Shown: positions 1 to 12,200 of the stretch, one piece after another
Numbering within the stretch: the first letter of the stretch is position 1
How the letters are laid out: every line of letters starts with the position of its first letter
Origin: Melitaea cinxia
Lineage: Eukaryota; Arthropoda; Insecta; Lepidoptera; Nymphalidae
Direction of reading: 5' to 3'
Assembly (NCBI RefSeq): GCF_905220565.1
Contig: NC_059401.1
Location: 15,620,766-15,684,765, forward strand
Length of the DNA: 64,000 nt
Notes under the pieces: model-generated
Databases searched by the model: none
The model's input: the letters and a program-made list of their open reading frames with translations, nothing else
What the model was told of the DNA's origin: nothing
Translations under genes and position numbers: made by a program

Positions 1-68
1 GTCGCCTCTTACGACACCCACGGGAAGAGAGGGGGTGGCTAAATTCTTTAGTGCCGTAGCCACACAGC
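1..68 (+). repeat. Fragment of dispersed repeat family C (truncated by window edge)
   Basis: The stretch matches the end of the longer copies at 32880-33185 (plus) and 36672-37005 (minus): GTCGCCTCTTACGACACCC, then a G-rich run and a CGTAGCCACACAG end. It is a non-coding interspersed repeat lying in the intron before the last exon(s) of the hexosaminidase gene. Confidence 0.7.
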
Positions 69-294
69 AACAACTAGTATGTTTAAAATTAAATTCACAC
101 AGACACACAAAAATATAACCAGAAGTCTCTTAAGTACATCTGTGTAATAATCTTGATAGCGCGATTTAACAGACGGAACACCGCCATCTATTAGTAGATG
201 AAAGAACTGAATACATTATTCGTTATATCAAATCAATATTAATCCTTTACTCAGGTACCAAATATTATATTATGAATTCTTAAAGGGAACTCAC

Positions 295-3200
295 CGCTAC
301 CGACCCAAGCACCATAACCGCAGTCAAGGTAAAGGGCATCATAATTAGACATGATGAGGCGATAGCCCTTCTCGAGGAGACCTTTGATTTGAGGGTCTAC
401 ACCAGTCGTCCAAACCTACAACACACAATCGATACGGATATAAGTTTTGACTAATAGTGGAATCAAAATTTTACATTGACTAAAATTTTTAGTGATCATT
501 TTGTTCTGGACTGAACAGAAAAAGCCTAACTACCCACTGCTGGGCGATAGCCTCCTTTCTATACGGGAGAAGTGTTGTAATCACATCTTATTCTGCTTCA
601 TATTCTTTCCTTTCCTTATCTTATCTTACCTTCCTCCTCTACGAATTAGCAGATAGTTTCCCAACCATAACTAAATACTTGTAAGATGGAGATAAACGTC
701 AAGATTGGTATTTACTAACATTTGTATAATCCATCAGCGTTGTTGTAACGTCTCGAATCACACCAAAACGGGTGTCATATTATTATGGTCAAAAAATAAT
801 CTGAAGTTTGATGGTACATAAAAACACAGTAGTCAGTGTGATAGAGGAACAGTATGGTCTAAATAATTTGACCAGCAGTGGGCCATTTTCGAGCAGTTAC
901 AGTAGTAGTCCTACATTATTCGTTAAAAATTAATTTATATGAAAAGACTTACTTGAATGATATAGTCTTCCTTGTCGAGGAACTTTTCGACATGGCTGAA
1001 GTCCGTCAGGGTACTGGTCCAGAGAATAAGAGGCAGACGTTTTCCGAATGCCTGTGAAAATTAATTGAAAAATTATGTACTTAACTAGCTGTACCCGCAA
1101 CTTTGTTCGTGAATTTTCGCCTGTTCCCAAGGAAACTGAATAATAGGCACTGAATTTGGAAGTAAAAGGTGTTTGAGAATTCCAAGAGATGTGGAGAAAC
1201 AGGCAGATTATATAGATTTTCGCTTTTCTTTTTAATTTTTTTCATACGATTAAGTAGGCAAACAAGCGTACGGCTCAGCTGTAAGCGATTACCGTAGCTT
1301 ATAGACGTTTGCAACACCCGAAACATCACAAGCGCATTGCTGACCCCACCCCGAATTGCCCTCAGAAGCTCTAGTCACCTTACTCACTACAGGAACATAA
1401 CACTGCTTGAAAGCAGTATTACTTAGAATCTTCAGTAAGGTCGAGGTACCCAGTCGGGCTGCTCCAGATTTTAAGCAGGATATATCCTGCTATGACATAT
1501 CTCCATGAAATATATCTCGATTATATTGTTACCTCCAAAAAAGCAGTCATTTATCTAAAAGCACGATCTTAAGCCTTGGTCTGGGAGTAATCCCAAAGCT
1601 TAAACTTAAAATTCTTTAATAACTTATTATAAGCTACGACCCATTCGGAACGTAAATTTTGCAGAGAAAAATCTGCAAAAACTTCTGTAAGAATTAATAG
1701 ACTTTCGCTTTCAATATCGATTATACGAATTCCTTCCAAACAAATTTAACAGTCAATTACCTACCTCCAATAAAAATAAAGAGCTTGGTCTAGATTACCT
1801 TATAGGCCCTGTCTTGGGCCTGGGTCTGGAAGTAGTTCCATAGCTTGAGGTAGGCGGCGCGGTCGAGTCCCCAACGGTTCTTTATCATAAAGTCTCTGAT
1901 CTGCTGAGAGGAATTCCAGCAGCGTTCGCTAACTTCATCGCCGCCCATGTGGAACACGTCCGTGTCGAATACCTCTAGGGATTTATTTATTTATTATAGA
2001 CAACCACAAACTTTACAATCATATCATTATACAGAGAAAAAACCCAAATGAACACACTTTTAAAAGCACTTCAAAAGATTTCAAGCGATTGTGGTATTCT
2101 GTCAGAGGAACATGGTACGGTCTGCTTGGTGGTAAACAGTTACCAAATGTTGTTGTAGTCTAAGGACGCTTGCAAAACCAGAAGATTGCAAGCATGTTGC
2201 AGACCCTAAACCAGAGCTATGGCTACCTTGCTCACCACAGAAACACAAAACTATTTGGGAGTAGTATTATTGGGTTATGGTCTTCTGTGTGATTCAGGTC
2301 CCAGTCCAAGTGCTCCAGATTTTAGACAAAACATTTCCTATTATTCCTCAATAAATTCTTATCAAAAACATAGAAATTCAAACTAAAAATATTGCTTTCA
2401 TTACTCCATACACGTAAGACATGAAAGCAACACATCGTTCAATCTTTCGTCCTACCGTTAACTTATAGAAATAGTTGAAAAACAAATGTATAAAGAATGA
2501 AATGAATATTATCTTACCGGCCATATCCCTGTAGATGTCTTCTAGATAATCGTAAAGTTCTTCTTTGGTCGGGTTCAGCTGACCGCAAGGAGGCTCTACA
2601 CAGTACGATGCCCACGGTTCAGCCTGAAATTTGTTTTTCAAATTATATACATATGTATATATAACGACCTTGTAATTATTTAAATAGTTTTACATACTTA
2701 GTTTGTATTTTAGCCTTGTTATCGTTGTTTTATTGCGGACTACAAGAATTATTTTGTTATTGTCGAGTAAAGAAGTGGAACGGTACTTATTGTCTTTAAA
2801 CTATATTAATGTCATTTCAAATTCAGCTTATAAAATGAATAGCCTTCTAAAGCAACCCAAAATTGATCAACCATTGATCAGATAATAAAATTACTGTAAG
2901 CGTTTTATCTGCTTATATTGTCACTGTGTCTGCACTTGTGTAAAAACTGATGAAAGAAACCCATAGAAATCTAAGATTGATCTGATCACAAAATAGTATA
3001 ATTCTTTTGTCTGCATGTGTACGTATACGTGAATGTGTAAGTACGTGCGTTTGTGCGTGACTGTACTGTCAACGTTTCTGCGAATGTGCGTGACTGTAAG
3101 CGCGTGTTTGGGTGAGCGTGTGTGAGTACGTGGACATGTAAACTTATTTCCGTGTGTGTGCGTATGTTCGTGCGCGTTTGCATACGTATGTCCGTGTGTG

Positions 3201-6200
3201 CACATTATAGAATAGACGGTTGACGCAGTTTGTAGTGGTCCTGCTTTCTGCTCCGTGGGCTGTACACCTGCACGGTAACTTTGAAGCAGACGCCCGAACC
3301 GCACCACCTCGCGGACCGCCTGCGGGCTGTACACCTGCACGCTGTACACCTGCACGCTGTACACCTGCACGCTGTACACCTGCACGCTGTACACCTGCAC
3401 GCTAACCTTGAAGCAGACTTCCGACCCGCACCACCTCTCGGACCGCCTGCGGGCTGTACACCTGCACGCTGTACACCTGCACGCTGTACACCTGCACGCT
3501 AACCTTGAAGCAGACTTCCGACCCGCACCACCTCGCGGACCGCCTGCGGGCTGTACACCTGCACGCTGTACACCTGCACGCTGTACACCTGCACGCTCAC
3601 CTTGAAGCAGACGGTGAGGCCGGAGCGCTGCCAGCCCTCGCCCACGTGCGCGGGCGCGTCGAACTCCGGCAGCACGCGCACGCCGCGCTCGCGCCCGAAC
3701 CGCACCACCTCGCGGACCGCCTGCGGGCTGTACACCTGCACGCTGTACACCTGCACGCTGTACACCTGCACGCTGTACACCTGCACGCTAACCTTGAAGC
3801 AGACGGTGAGGCCGGAGCGCTGCCAGCCCTCGCCCACGTGCGCGGGCGCGTCGAACTCCGGCAGCACGCGCACGCCGCGCTCGCGCCCGAACCGCACCAC
3901 CTCGCGGACCGCCTGCGGGCTGTACACCTGCACGCGACCGCTATGTATCACTTCTATGTCGCACTGACTATACAGCGTATGTTTGTGGTGAGGGGTCGTC
4001 TATTACTCACGTCATCTATTTTAGCAGGTTTTTAATCCCCCCAAAACCCCCCCTCCCTAGAGATATGTGGTGAAGTTTCAGAAAAAATCACGTGTATTTA
4101 TTTTGCACAGTTTAATGCAATTATCAGAATATTATCTTTAAGAATGGCATGGAAACTTCCAAACTAAAAAATGTTTTGGATGTTGTTTTTTTTTTTATTT
4201 GGAAATCGTGCGTTCAACGACAAATAAATACACTTAATATCTCATTACAGATCCCCCAACCTCCTTGTGATATTTCATGATTTTTTTTACTGCCCCCTTT
4301 CGAGCAACACGTGATTAATGGACGACCCCTAATTTGTATTTAGATAGCAGCACAGCAGAAAATTTGAAACTTGAGTGGGGAAATATCACAACTTTAGGGC
4401 AGATCACAGCCAAATAATATGCTTAATAGTAGTGATGTGTTCCTGTGATGAGGAAGATGGCCAGAGCTCCGGCTTACCATTAGGTGAGCCTAATTATGAA
4501 AAAAAACCAAGTGAAATATGTTTCTGCATCTGCTCCTTATTTTTTCCTGTCTAAACTCACCTTAGCGGGGCTATACGCGCCGTATGTGGTCAACTGTGGT
4601 CGTCTGCCGGACACGAAGGGGAAGCTTTGACTGTCAGTGATGTGCCAGTGGAAAGTGTTCAGCTTTACAGCAGCCATCGCCTCTGTTACAAATATATAAT
4701 GAAGTTTAGGCTATAATGTACAATACAGGTAGATTTTTTTATCGGAGGTTAAATTTTTGTTATTTCTGACTCTACCTTAATTCCGGTGCTGCGGTAAGTG
4801 TACTCACTATCATGCTCCGTACTGCGACTATCACGCGTTATTTTCGAACAAATTTACGTAAAAACGATCTTTACTGCAAGATCAAAATACGATACGAACT
4901 GACCTTTAACGACTGACAAATAGATACTTTTAAACAAAATAACGCGTCAGACATAAGATTCTAATAAAATTAGTAACATTGCGTGCTAGAATATAGGTAT
5001 AGAAATTCGAAAAATACCCAAAACCGAATCGGAGCACCCCACTGTCCACGTGGTATTGGTGTGCCCTACCCCTAGAGTGTTTTTCCCCCCAATCTCATAA
5101 ATTTCTCGCCGGGATTGTACATAATTACCGAAGTTTATTGTACAATTTTTATTGTATACGCCATGTAACATTTCAGGGCTGTAACAAAACAAACGTAGAA
5201 GGATTGGCCCTTCCCTTCAAGAAAAGGGGTCGTAGATTAATCTCGACAGGCTCAAAAATATCGGAAGAGTTACAATAAATCTCGAGGAGGGGAGAGGGGG
5301 CTGTAATGAGATGTTACGTGATTTTTTTGTTGAAAGCACGATGACTAAACTAAAAAAAAAAACATCAAACACCTTGATATTTGTCTGGAAATTTGTATCA
5401 CGGTGCTATTGTTATTTTTTCAAAATTTAATCAGATTATACCTGTATGTTACAAATAATAAACGAGTACTAAAAATTACAATATGGTTTGCACAAAAAAA
5501 ATATACGTGATTTTTGGGTATGGGAGAGTAGTCCAAGAGAGAGAGGGTTAGAGGTCAAAACGACCCAAAAGGGACGTACTTATTTATTCTGTACTAGCGA
5601 CCCGCCCCGGCTTCGCACGGGTGCAATGCTGATACTAAATATACTACAGAATGTCTTTATTTATAGTATGAAGCTAGCTGATAGCATGGTTATTAACAAC
5701 AACGTTACGAACACACAAAGAAACTAGCGCCATCTAGCGGCAACCATTGAAACTACACAACGACAGCGATAGCATGAAACTCTCTACTCAATACTAGATG
5801 GCGTTAGATGAACTACTGTGGAACTATATAGAAGTATAGTCTCGAAAACCGGGTACATGCGCGAACTTTCCAGAATGGTCTGGGCCTCGTGTCGGCCGAT
5901 ATAAATAGCCGCAGGTAGGCCAACGAGTTCAGTTCAGTTTAAGCGATCTTCGAGGCGACTTTAAAGTGAAAACTAGTGATCAAGAGTGGTACCAGCGAAA
6001 CCTACGACATTGGCTACGACTGAGGACATCGTTAATGCTTAGTGTTTGAACCTAGTGCTTTGTGTTGGACCTAGTGCTAGTGAATAAAGTCTTGAAAAAA
6101 GTCAGCAGGTCCTTCTCTCCAAATCCTTCGAACCCTAACACGTAACAACTGGTGTCGGAAGTGAGATTTGGAGATGCCATTGACTCCGAAAGAAGACTTC

Positions 6201-9200
6201 GGGCGTCAGGACAAGGGCACAACGAGCCGCGGAGGCCACACCCACTGGGGACCAAGCTCCGCCCACCGTGGACCAAGCCCCGCCCACTGACTCCGCCTAT
6301 CATGCCGCGCCCACTGACCACGCCCCCTGCCCCCGCCTACTCGAGTTTATGCCCGCCCACTCGGACGCAGACCCCGCCCACTCAGGCTCAGGCCCCGCCT
6401 ACTCAGGCTCAGGCCCCGCCCACTGGATCCGCCTACCTTAAGTGGCCCTCAAGTGGCTGTTCAATTAGGAAATTTAATTAAATTAATGGAGCTGCAAGGG
6501 GCTGAAATTCGTAGTGCTTTGCAAGAATTACAAGAGCAAACAAGTTTCAAATTGCAAGAATTACAAGAGCAACAAAAAGAGCTCCAAGAAAAAACGCTTT
6601 GGGCTATAAAAGATGTTAGTGACGCGGTGACTAAGCTTCGAAAAGATGTCGACGTAGTGGAAGAACGAGTTACCGGGTTAGGATTGGATGTTGAAAATGT
6701 GAAAACCGGCCTCACTGAACTGCAGAAGAGAGTAGTACGCCTTGAAATCATGTTAATTGCGATGTCTAGTGGAAGTACCGGAGTAGCACAAGGACTAAAA
6801 GTGAAAGTACCTCCATACGACGGCACTACTTCGTGGAATGCTTATCGTCGACAATTCCTGCCAACGGATGGACGGAAGAAAATATACCTGACCGCTCTCA
6901 CAATTACGCTTAGAGGGCAAGCTTTGTCGGTTCTGGAAGCACTGCCACATACAGGAAATGGGTTCCAAGACTTGATGGAGGCACTTGAATCCCGATACGG
7001 GGATCGACATCTGGAGCATGTGTTCCGTGCCCTAATAACCAAAAGTACTAATAACCAATAATTTTCAGTCAAAACCACTTTTGACCAACTTGTCCAGTCA
7101 AAAGTAGGTACTTTTGACTGATTTTGCTAGTTAATAGTACTTTTGACTGGTTAAGAGTTTTGACTGTAACATGTACATTATTACTATTTAAATAAACATT
7201 ATTCGCTAAATGTTTTGTAAAACTCGAGAACGACTGGACCGATTTAAGATATTTTTTTATTAAGTTTGTAATAATTTATAGGTTAGGGAAAATGAGAAAG
7301 ATTTTGCCTACATTATTCATAAAAAACAATTCAGAAGAAGAAGCAAGAATCACTATTAATAATACCTACACAAATTATACGACAGTACCCTGAACTGTAT
7401 CTTATCAGTTATCACCCACACAAAATAACACCATGGAAACAGTCATTCATAACATGAAATATTGTCATACTTTTTCCTACTTTTACTCGTGGTTAGGTCT
7501 TTTAACACTGAAGGGAATAATGATTGTTAATTCGACCTTCACATTGTATGTGGTTTGTACAGTTCAAATCGTGACTAAACGCACTTACGAGTTACGACAC
7601 AATAAATATGCGTGATTACACTCATTACTGATGTAATCTAACGAAAAAGTTTTTTCGATAATCTTAGACTGAAAATATAGAAACATAGAAAGTTTTACCT
7701 ACTTCATAAAATTAGAGCTAGACCACTACAGATTTGGGATATATTTACAATAAAAGAATAATGATCATTTTCAGTTGTTCATGATAACAACTGGAAAAAA
7801 AAGGTTTTAACGGTACGGTGAGGAGACCCATAGTGACGCCACGACAAAAAAACAAATACAGACCACAAATCGATAGATCTTATCGATAAGCATAATTTCA
7901 CATTACTTTACCAGAACGGTTAACAAACAAAACTTCTAGATTGGTACGACCACCGGATAAGTATTAAGTGAACATCCGCTCTAAATTATTCTTTGCATAC
8001 AATTAAAATATATATATTATTATTATAACAAAGAATTGTCAACAGACCTAATAAATAGCAAAACCTTAATTTTTTTATGACTGGCGTACACATAAATAAA
8101 TGTGTAACACTTAATGACTCCAGATCACACACGCACGCGCGTGTATGCGATATGTTCTAGTTATGTATTATGTATTTTATATTGATTAACTATAAATTTA
8201 CTATATATTGTGTTTTGACGTGTATACAGTGGCATGGCGTGGGTTTTAGCCGCCCGGGGCCCACCGAAAATATGCCGCTCCGTTCTTTATTCTTTTTACA
8301 ATTTTTTTGTTAAAACTTTTTTAAATATGTTTTACTGCACTTATAGATTTAAAAAAAAAACAGACAATATCTCTATTCAATTTTCTATTAACAATCCGGT
8401 TACTGATGGCTATCAAATCGTTTAAGTTGTGAAAGCTATTGCTATTTATACTTCGACGGCACTCGACTTCATCTCGCTTCGTCACTTTCATATTTTTGGC
8501 AGGATTTTATTTTATTTGAATTTTTTTTTGTAATTTTTCTGTATCACCTTACGCTATTGCGTGAATAATCTCGACGGCATATAATACGTATGTTCTAGTT
8601 CAGGTAGACACACAGAACAGTTAGAATTTATAAGGAAGAATACAGAATTTTAAAATAAAATGTAACAGTTAGTACTCTTCAAGTTTAGACATATTGAATT
8701 TTGGATTACGAGTATAATGACATGCCTATAGTATAAAAAAATCCACAATCTATGGAGCTGAATATAAGGTTACTACAAACTGCATCAATGGGCTAGTCTA
8801 GTATTATGAACGAATTAAAAGCTTATATATATGTATGTAAATATTTAAAATTAACTTACCAATAGTAGTTTTGATAGAATCCACCGAGAAGTAATTTCTA
8901 GCGGTGTCTAGTAAGAATCCTCTGTAAGGGTAGACTGGGTTGTCATCGATGGTGACATCTCTTGCCATCTAGAATTATGAAGTCAACTAATTACTGCTTA
9001 TCACAAAAATATTTATATAGAAATATATACCGACACCGGTATATCTATAACTAATCGTGTTTGGTTGCAAACGAATAAAAAACCGACTTCAGTTACATCG
9101 ACAAGTAATACAAGTAAGTAGACGAAAAAATAGTCAAGTAAATACGCGTTATCCAAGATTACTCAAAAATTTGTTATCAGATCTCAATAAAATTTAAAGG

Positions 9201-12200
9201 TGACCACATAATAAGCATCGGCTTTAAATTGAATTAAAAATCACCAAAATCGGTACACCCAGTAAAAAGTTATGAGGATTTTCAAGGGTTTCCCTCGATT
9301 TCTCTGGGATCCCATCATCAGATCCTGGTTTCCTTATCATAATACTAAACTTGGGATATCTCCTTTCCAACAAAAAAAGAATTATCAAAATCGGTTCATA
9401 AACGACGAAGTTATCCCCGAACATACATAAAAAAATATATAATTTACGGTCGAATTGAGTAACCTCCTCCTTTTTTGAAGTCGGTTAAAAAGGTACTCTA
9501 TACGTGGTTCTGGATGTCCAGGTATATACGTACTAAGCTTCCTTTCAATCAATTTAACAGTTTTTGCGTGAAAGAGCAATAAACATCCATCTACCCTCAC
9601 AAACGCATTTCGCAATTATAAAATTAGGTTTTTTTTTTTTTTTAAATTAGCATTAGAATCAGAATTCATATGATATATGGCAATATCTCAGTAAATTTTT
9701 TTTTTGTTTTGAAAACAATTTTGGCGTTAAGCATGTTGTTTTGGTAAGTTATGAGTTGTGTATAATAATTAGCATAGATGACACACCCATTGTTCCTAGG
9801 ATTATTTCATTTTGTTTTGAAAACAATTTTGGCGTTAAGCATGTTGTTTTGGTAAGTTATGAGTTGTGTATAATAATTAGCATAGATGACACACCCATTG
9901 TTCCTAGGATTATTTCATTTTGTTTTGAAAACAATTTTGGCGTTAAGCATGTTGTTTTGGTAAGTTATGAGTTGTGTATAATAATTAGCATAGATGACAC
10001 ACCCATTGTTCCTAGGATTATTTCATTTTATGGTAATTATACATATACATTTTAGGTAATATGATAAAATTGAAATAACAATACCATTGAATATATTAGA
10101 AAATATTTTTTCGTATTTGTAAAGAAGAATATCGATGAAATTAAGTTATTACCCAATTGCGATATCTTCATAAAGATAAACAAACGGGGTGAGCTAAATA
10201 AAACCGTTTAAAAAGATAGAATTCAAATCTTTAATACGGACAGTAGTAAGTGAAAACATGTATCAAGATAAGTGAAGTCTAAAATCGTTTAAATATTATC
10301 TTTGGAGTCAATAACACTAACATTTTTAACCGACTTCAAAAAAAGGAGGAGATTACTCAATTCGACCGTATACATTATAACAGATTTTGATAATACTTTT
10401 TTTGTTGGAAAGGAGAGAGCCCTAGTTTGGTACCATGATAGACAAACCAGGATCTGATGATGAGACCATGAAACCCAACCCAACCCATGACCCAGAGAAG
10501 TCGAGGGAAACTCTCGAAAATCCGCATAGCTTTTTCTGGGTGTACCGATTTTAATGATTTTTAATTTAATCGAAAGCTGATGTTTATCATGTGGTCAAAT
10601 TTAAATATCATCGAGATCTGATGATTACAACTTTTGGAGTAATCTTTGATAATGCGTAAACGATTAACTAAGCGATTCGCTAGTACATTCTTGATCCGTA
10701 CAGCCAAAGAATGGAACTCTCTACCAGCGTCTGTGTTTCCAGAAAATTATAACCTAGGGATCTTTAAGTCGCGAGTGAATAGGTTACTTCTAGGTAAGCG
10801 TGCTCCATCTTAGTCCGCATTGTTACTTATCATCAGGTGGTTAGTGGTCAAACGCAAGCCTATCATTGTATAAAAAAAAAATGCGTATTTACTTGAGTAT
10901 TTTTTCGTCTACCTACGTTGTATTACTTATCGATATAATTGAAGTCGGTTTTTCTTCGTGTGCCTGCAAACACAATTATTATTTATCGAATATTTTATAG
11001 GGCTGCACTAGAAAACTAATATCAGATAAAATGTAATAAGCTTAAATGGCTTATCAAATAGGCCATATCGATTACACCTTGATACGCTCTTCAAACATAA
11101 ATACTGTTCATTATCACTTTAGCCCATCGCAGTCCACTGCTGGACATAGGCCTCCACAAGTTCACACCAAATTGCATGAAATGACGAATGGAACAACACA
11201 CTTTTTAACCGACTCCAAAAACAGAGGAGGATCTCAATTCGACTTATATTTTTTATGTGTGTTATACCTCATAACTTTATACTGGGTGGAATGATTTCGA
11301 TGCTTGCGAAAGATTATGCTTGTCATGTCTCATTTAAATTTAATGGTGATCTGACAAGTACTTTTCGAGTTATATCTAATAATGCTTATTAACTTAATAA
11401 TTTTGTTCGTTGGCTTTCGTTGCATTATACCACATATAAAATAAATAAAAATACAGAATTGAGTACGTCCTTCTTTTCTCCAAACTCGGTTAAAAATCAA
11501 CATACTCTTAGTCGTAATTTCTTAACTCGTAACCCGATTTGATTCATTGTTTTCTTTAAAAAGGAGATAGGAATTTGAAGTGTTGTGGTTTGTTACTTTT
11601 GAAAATATAAAATATAGTTATAATATTCCAACTTATCTTGAAACTAGGCATTTACGAAAACATTTGAACGAACGGATCATCTTATGCTGGAGTACTTCCT
11701 ATCTTTTAAAGGCTTGGTGAAATGGATGGGAAATGCAAACAAAAAAAGAAGTTCAATTTCAAGACAACCTACTTTAAAAGAAAAACAGTTTATTCAAGTG
11801 TTTCAGATATATCTTGACGTACGTGTGGATATTATGTGAATGTACTTTTTGTTCTACGAATTACGCCTATTGTTTGTGCTTCAATTTCTAATTATTTTAA
11901 ACTCTATGTGAATGCAGCGTTGCTTGTAATTGGAGCAGAAATTGATCATAATACAGGTGTTTATTGTTGTATAATTACTAATGTGCTTTGTTAGCAACCT
12001 GTATTTAAAAAACTAGTGGTCGCCCGGCGGTGGTCGAAATTCGATCATTATTAATTTAAATTATAAGTTTGAACATTAAACAAAAGATATATGCATGTGT
12101 GTGTGCGTGTCAAATACATGGTAGTGTGTGTAATATTTTATTTTATTTAAAGTATTTCATACACAAAAAAATAAGCATTCTGCACACATTCTCATAAGTG

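Larger units (their letters stand above)
3259..3933 (-). repeat. 15-bp minisatellite interleaved with duplicated hexosaminidase exon copies
   Basis: The unit GCTGTACACCTGCAC (minus strand GTGCAGGTGTACAGC) occurs about 17 times: 1 at 3259, 5 at 3326-3400, 3 at 3453-3497, 3 at 3550-3594, 4 at 3727-3786 and 1 at 3919. Exon copies lie between the blocks. The unit spans the intron/exon boundary of hexosaminidase exon 8: GTGCAG is the splice acceptor and GTGTACAGC the first three codons. Each repeat therefore carries a potential acceptor, and since 15 bp is five codons, use of any one keeps frame and adds Val-Tyr-Ser-Val-Gln repeats. Confidence 0.9.

Noticed and set aside
2921..3400. Minus-strand 159-codon ORF with VQVYS repeats and a His/Thr-rich tail
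   Set aside because: It is the 15-bp minisatellite plus the GT-rich tract read through; it lacks the GH20 core and continues into intron.
3505..4035. Plus-strand ORF rich in AVHLH repeats
   Set aside because: Antisense reading of the exon-8 array; the minus strand carries the recognisable enzyme.
7433..7615. 60-codon ORF in the hexosaminidase intron
   Set aside because: No family resemblance, splice context or repeat identity; length expected by chance in AT-rich DNA.
9703..10055. 104-codon repetitive ORF as a coding gene
   Set aside because: Three identical 108-bp tandem units; the frame survives only because the period is a multiple of three.
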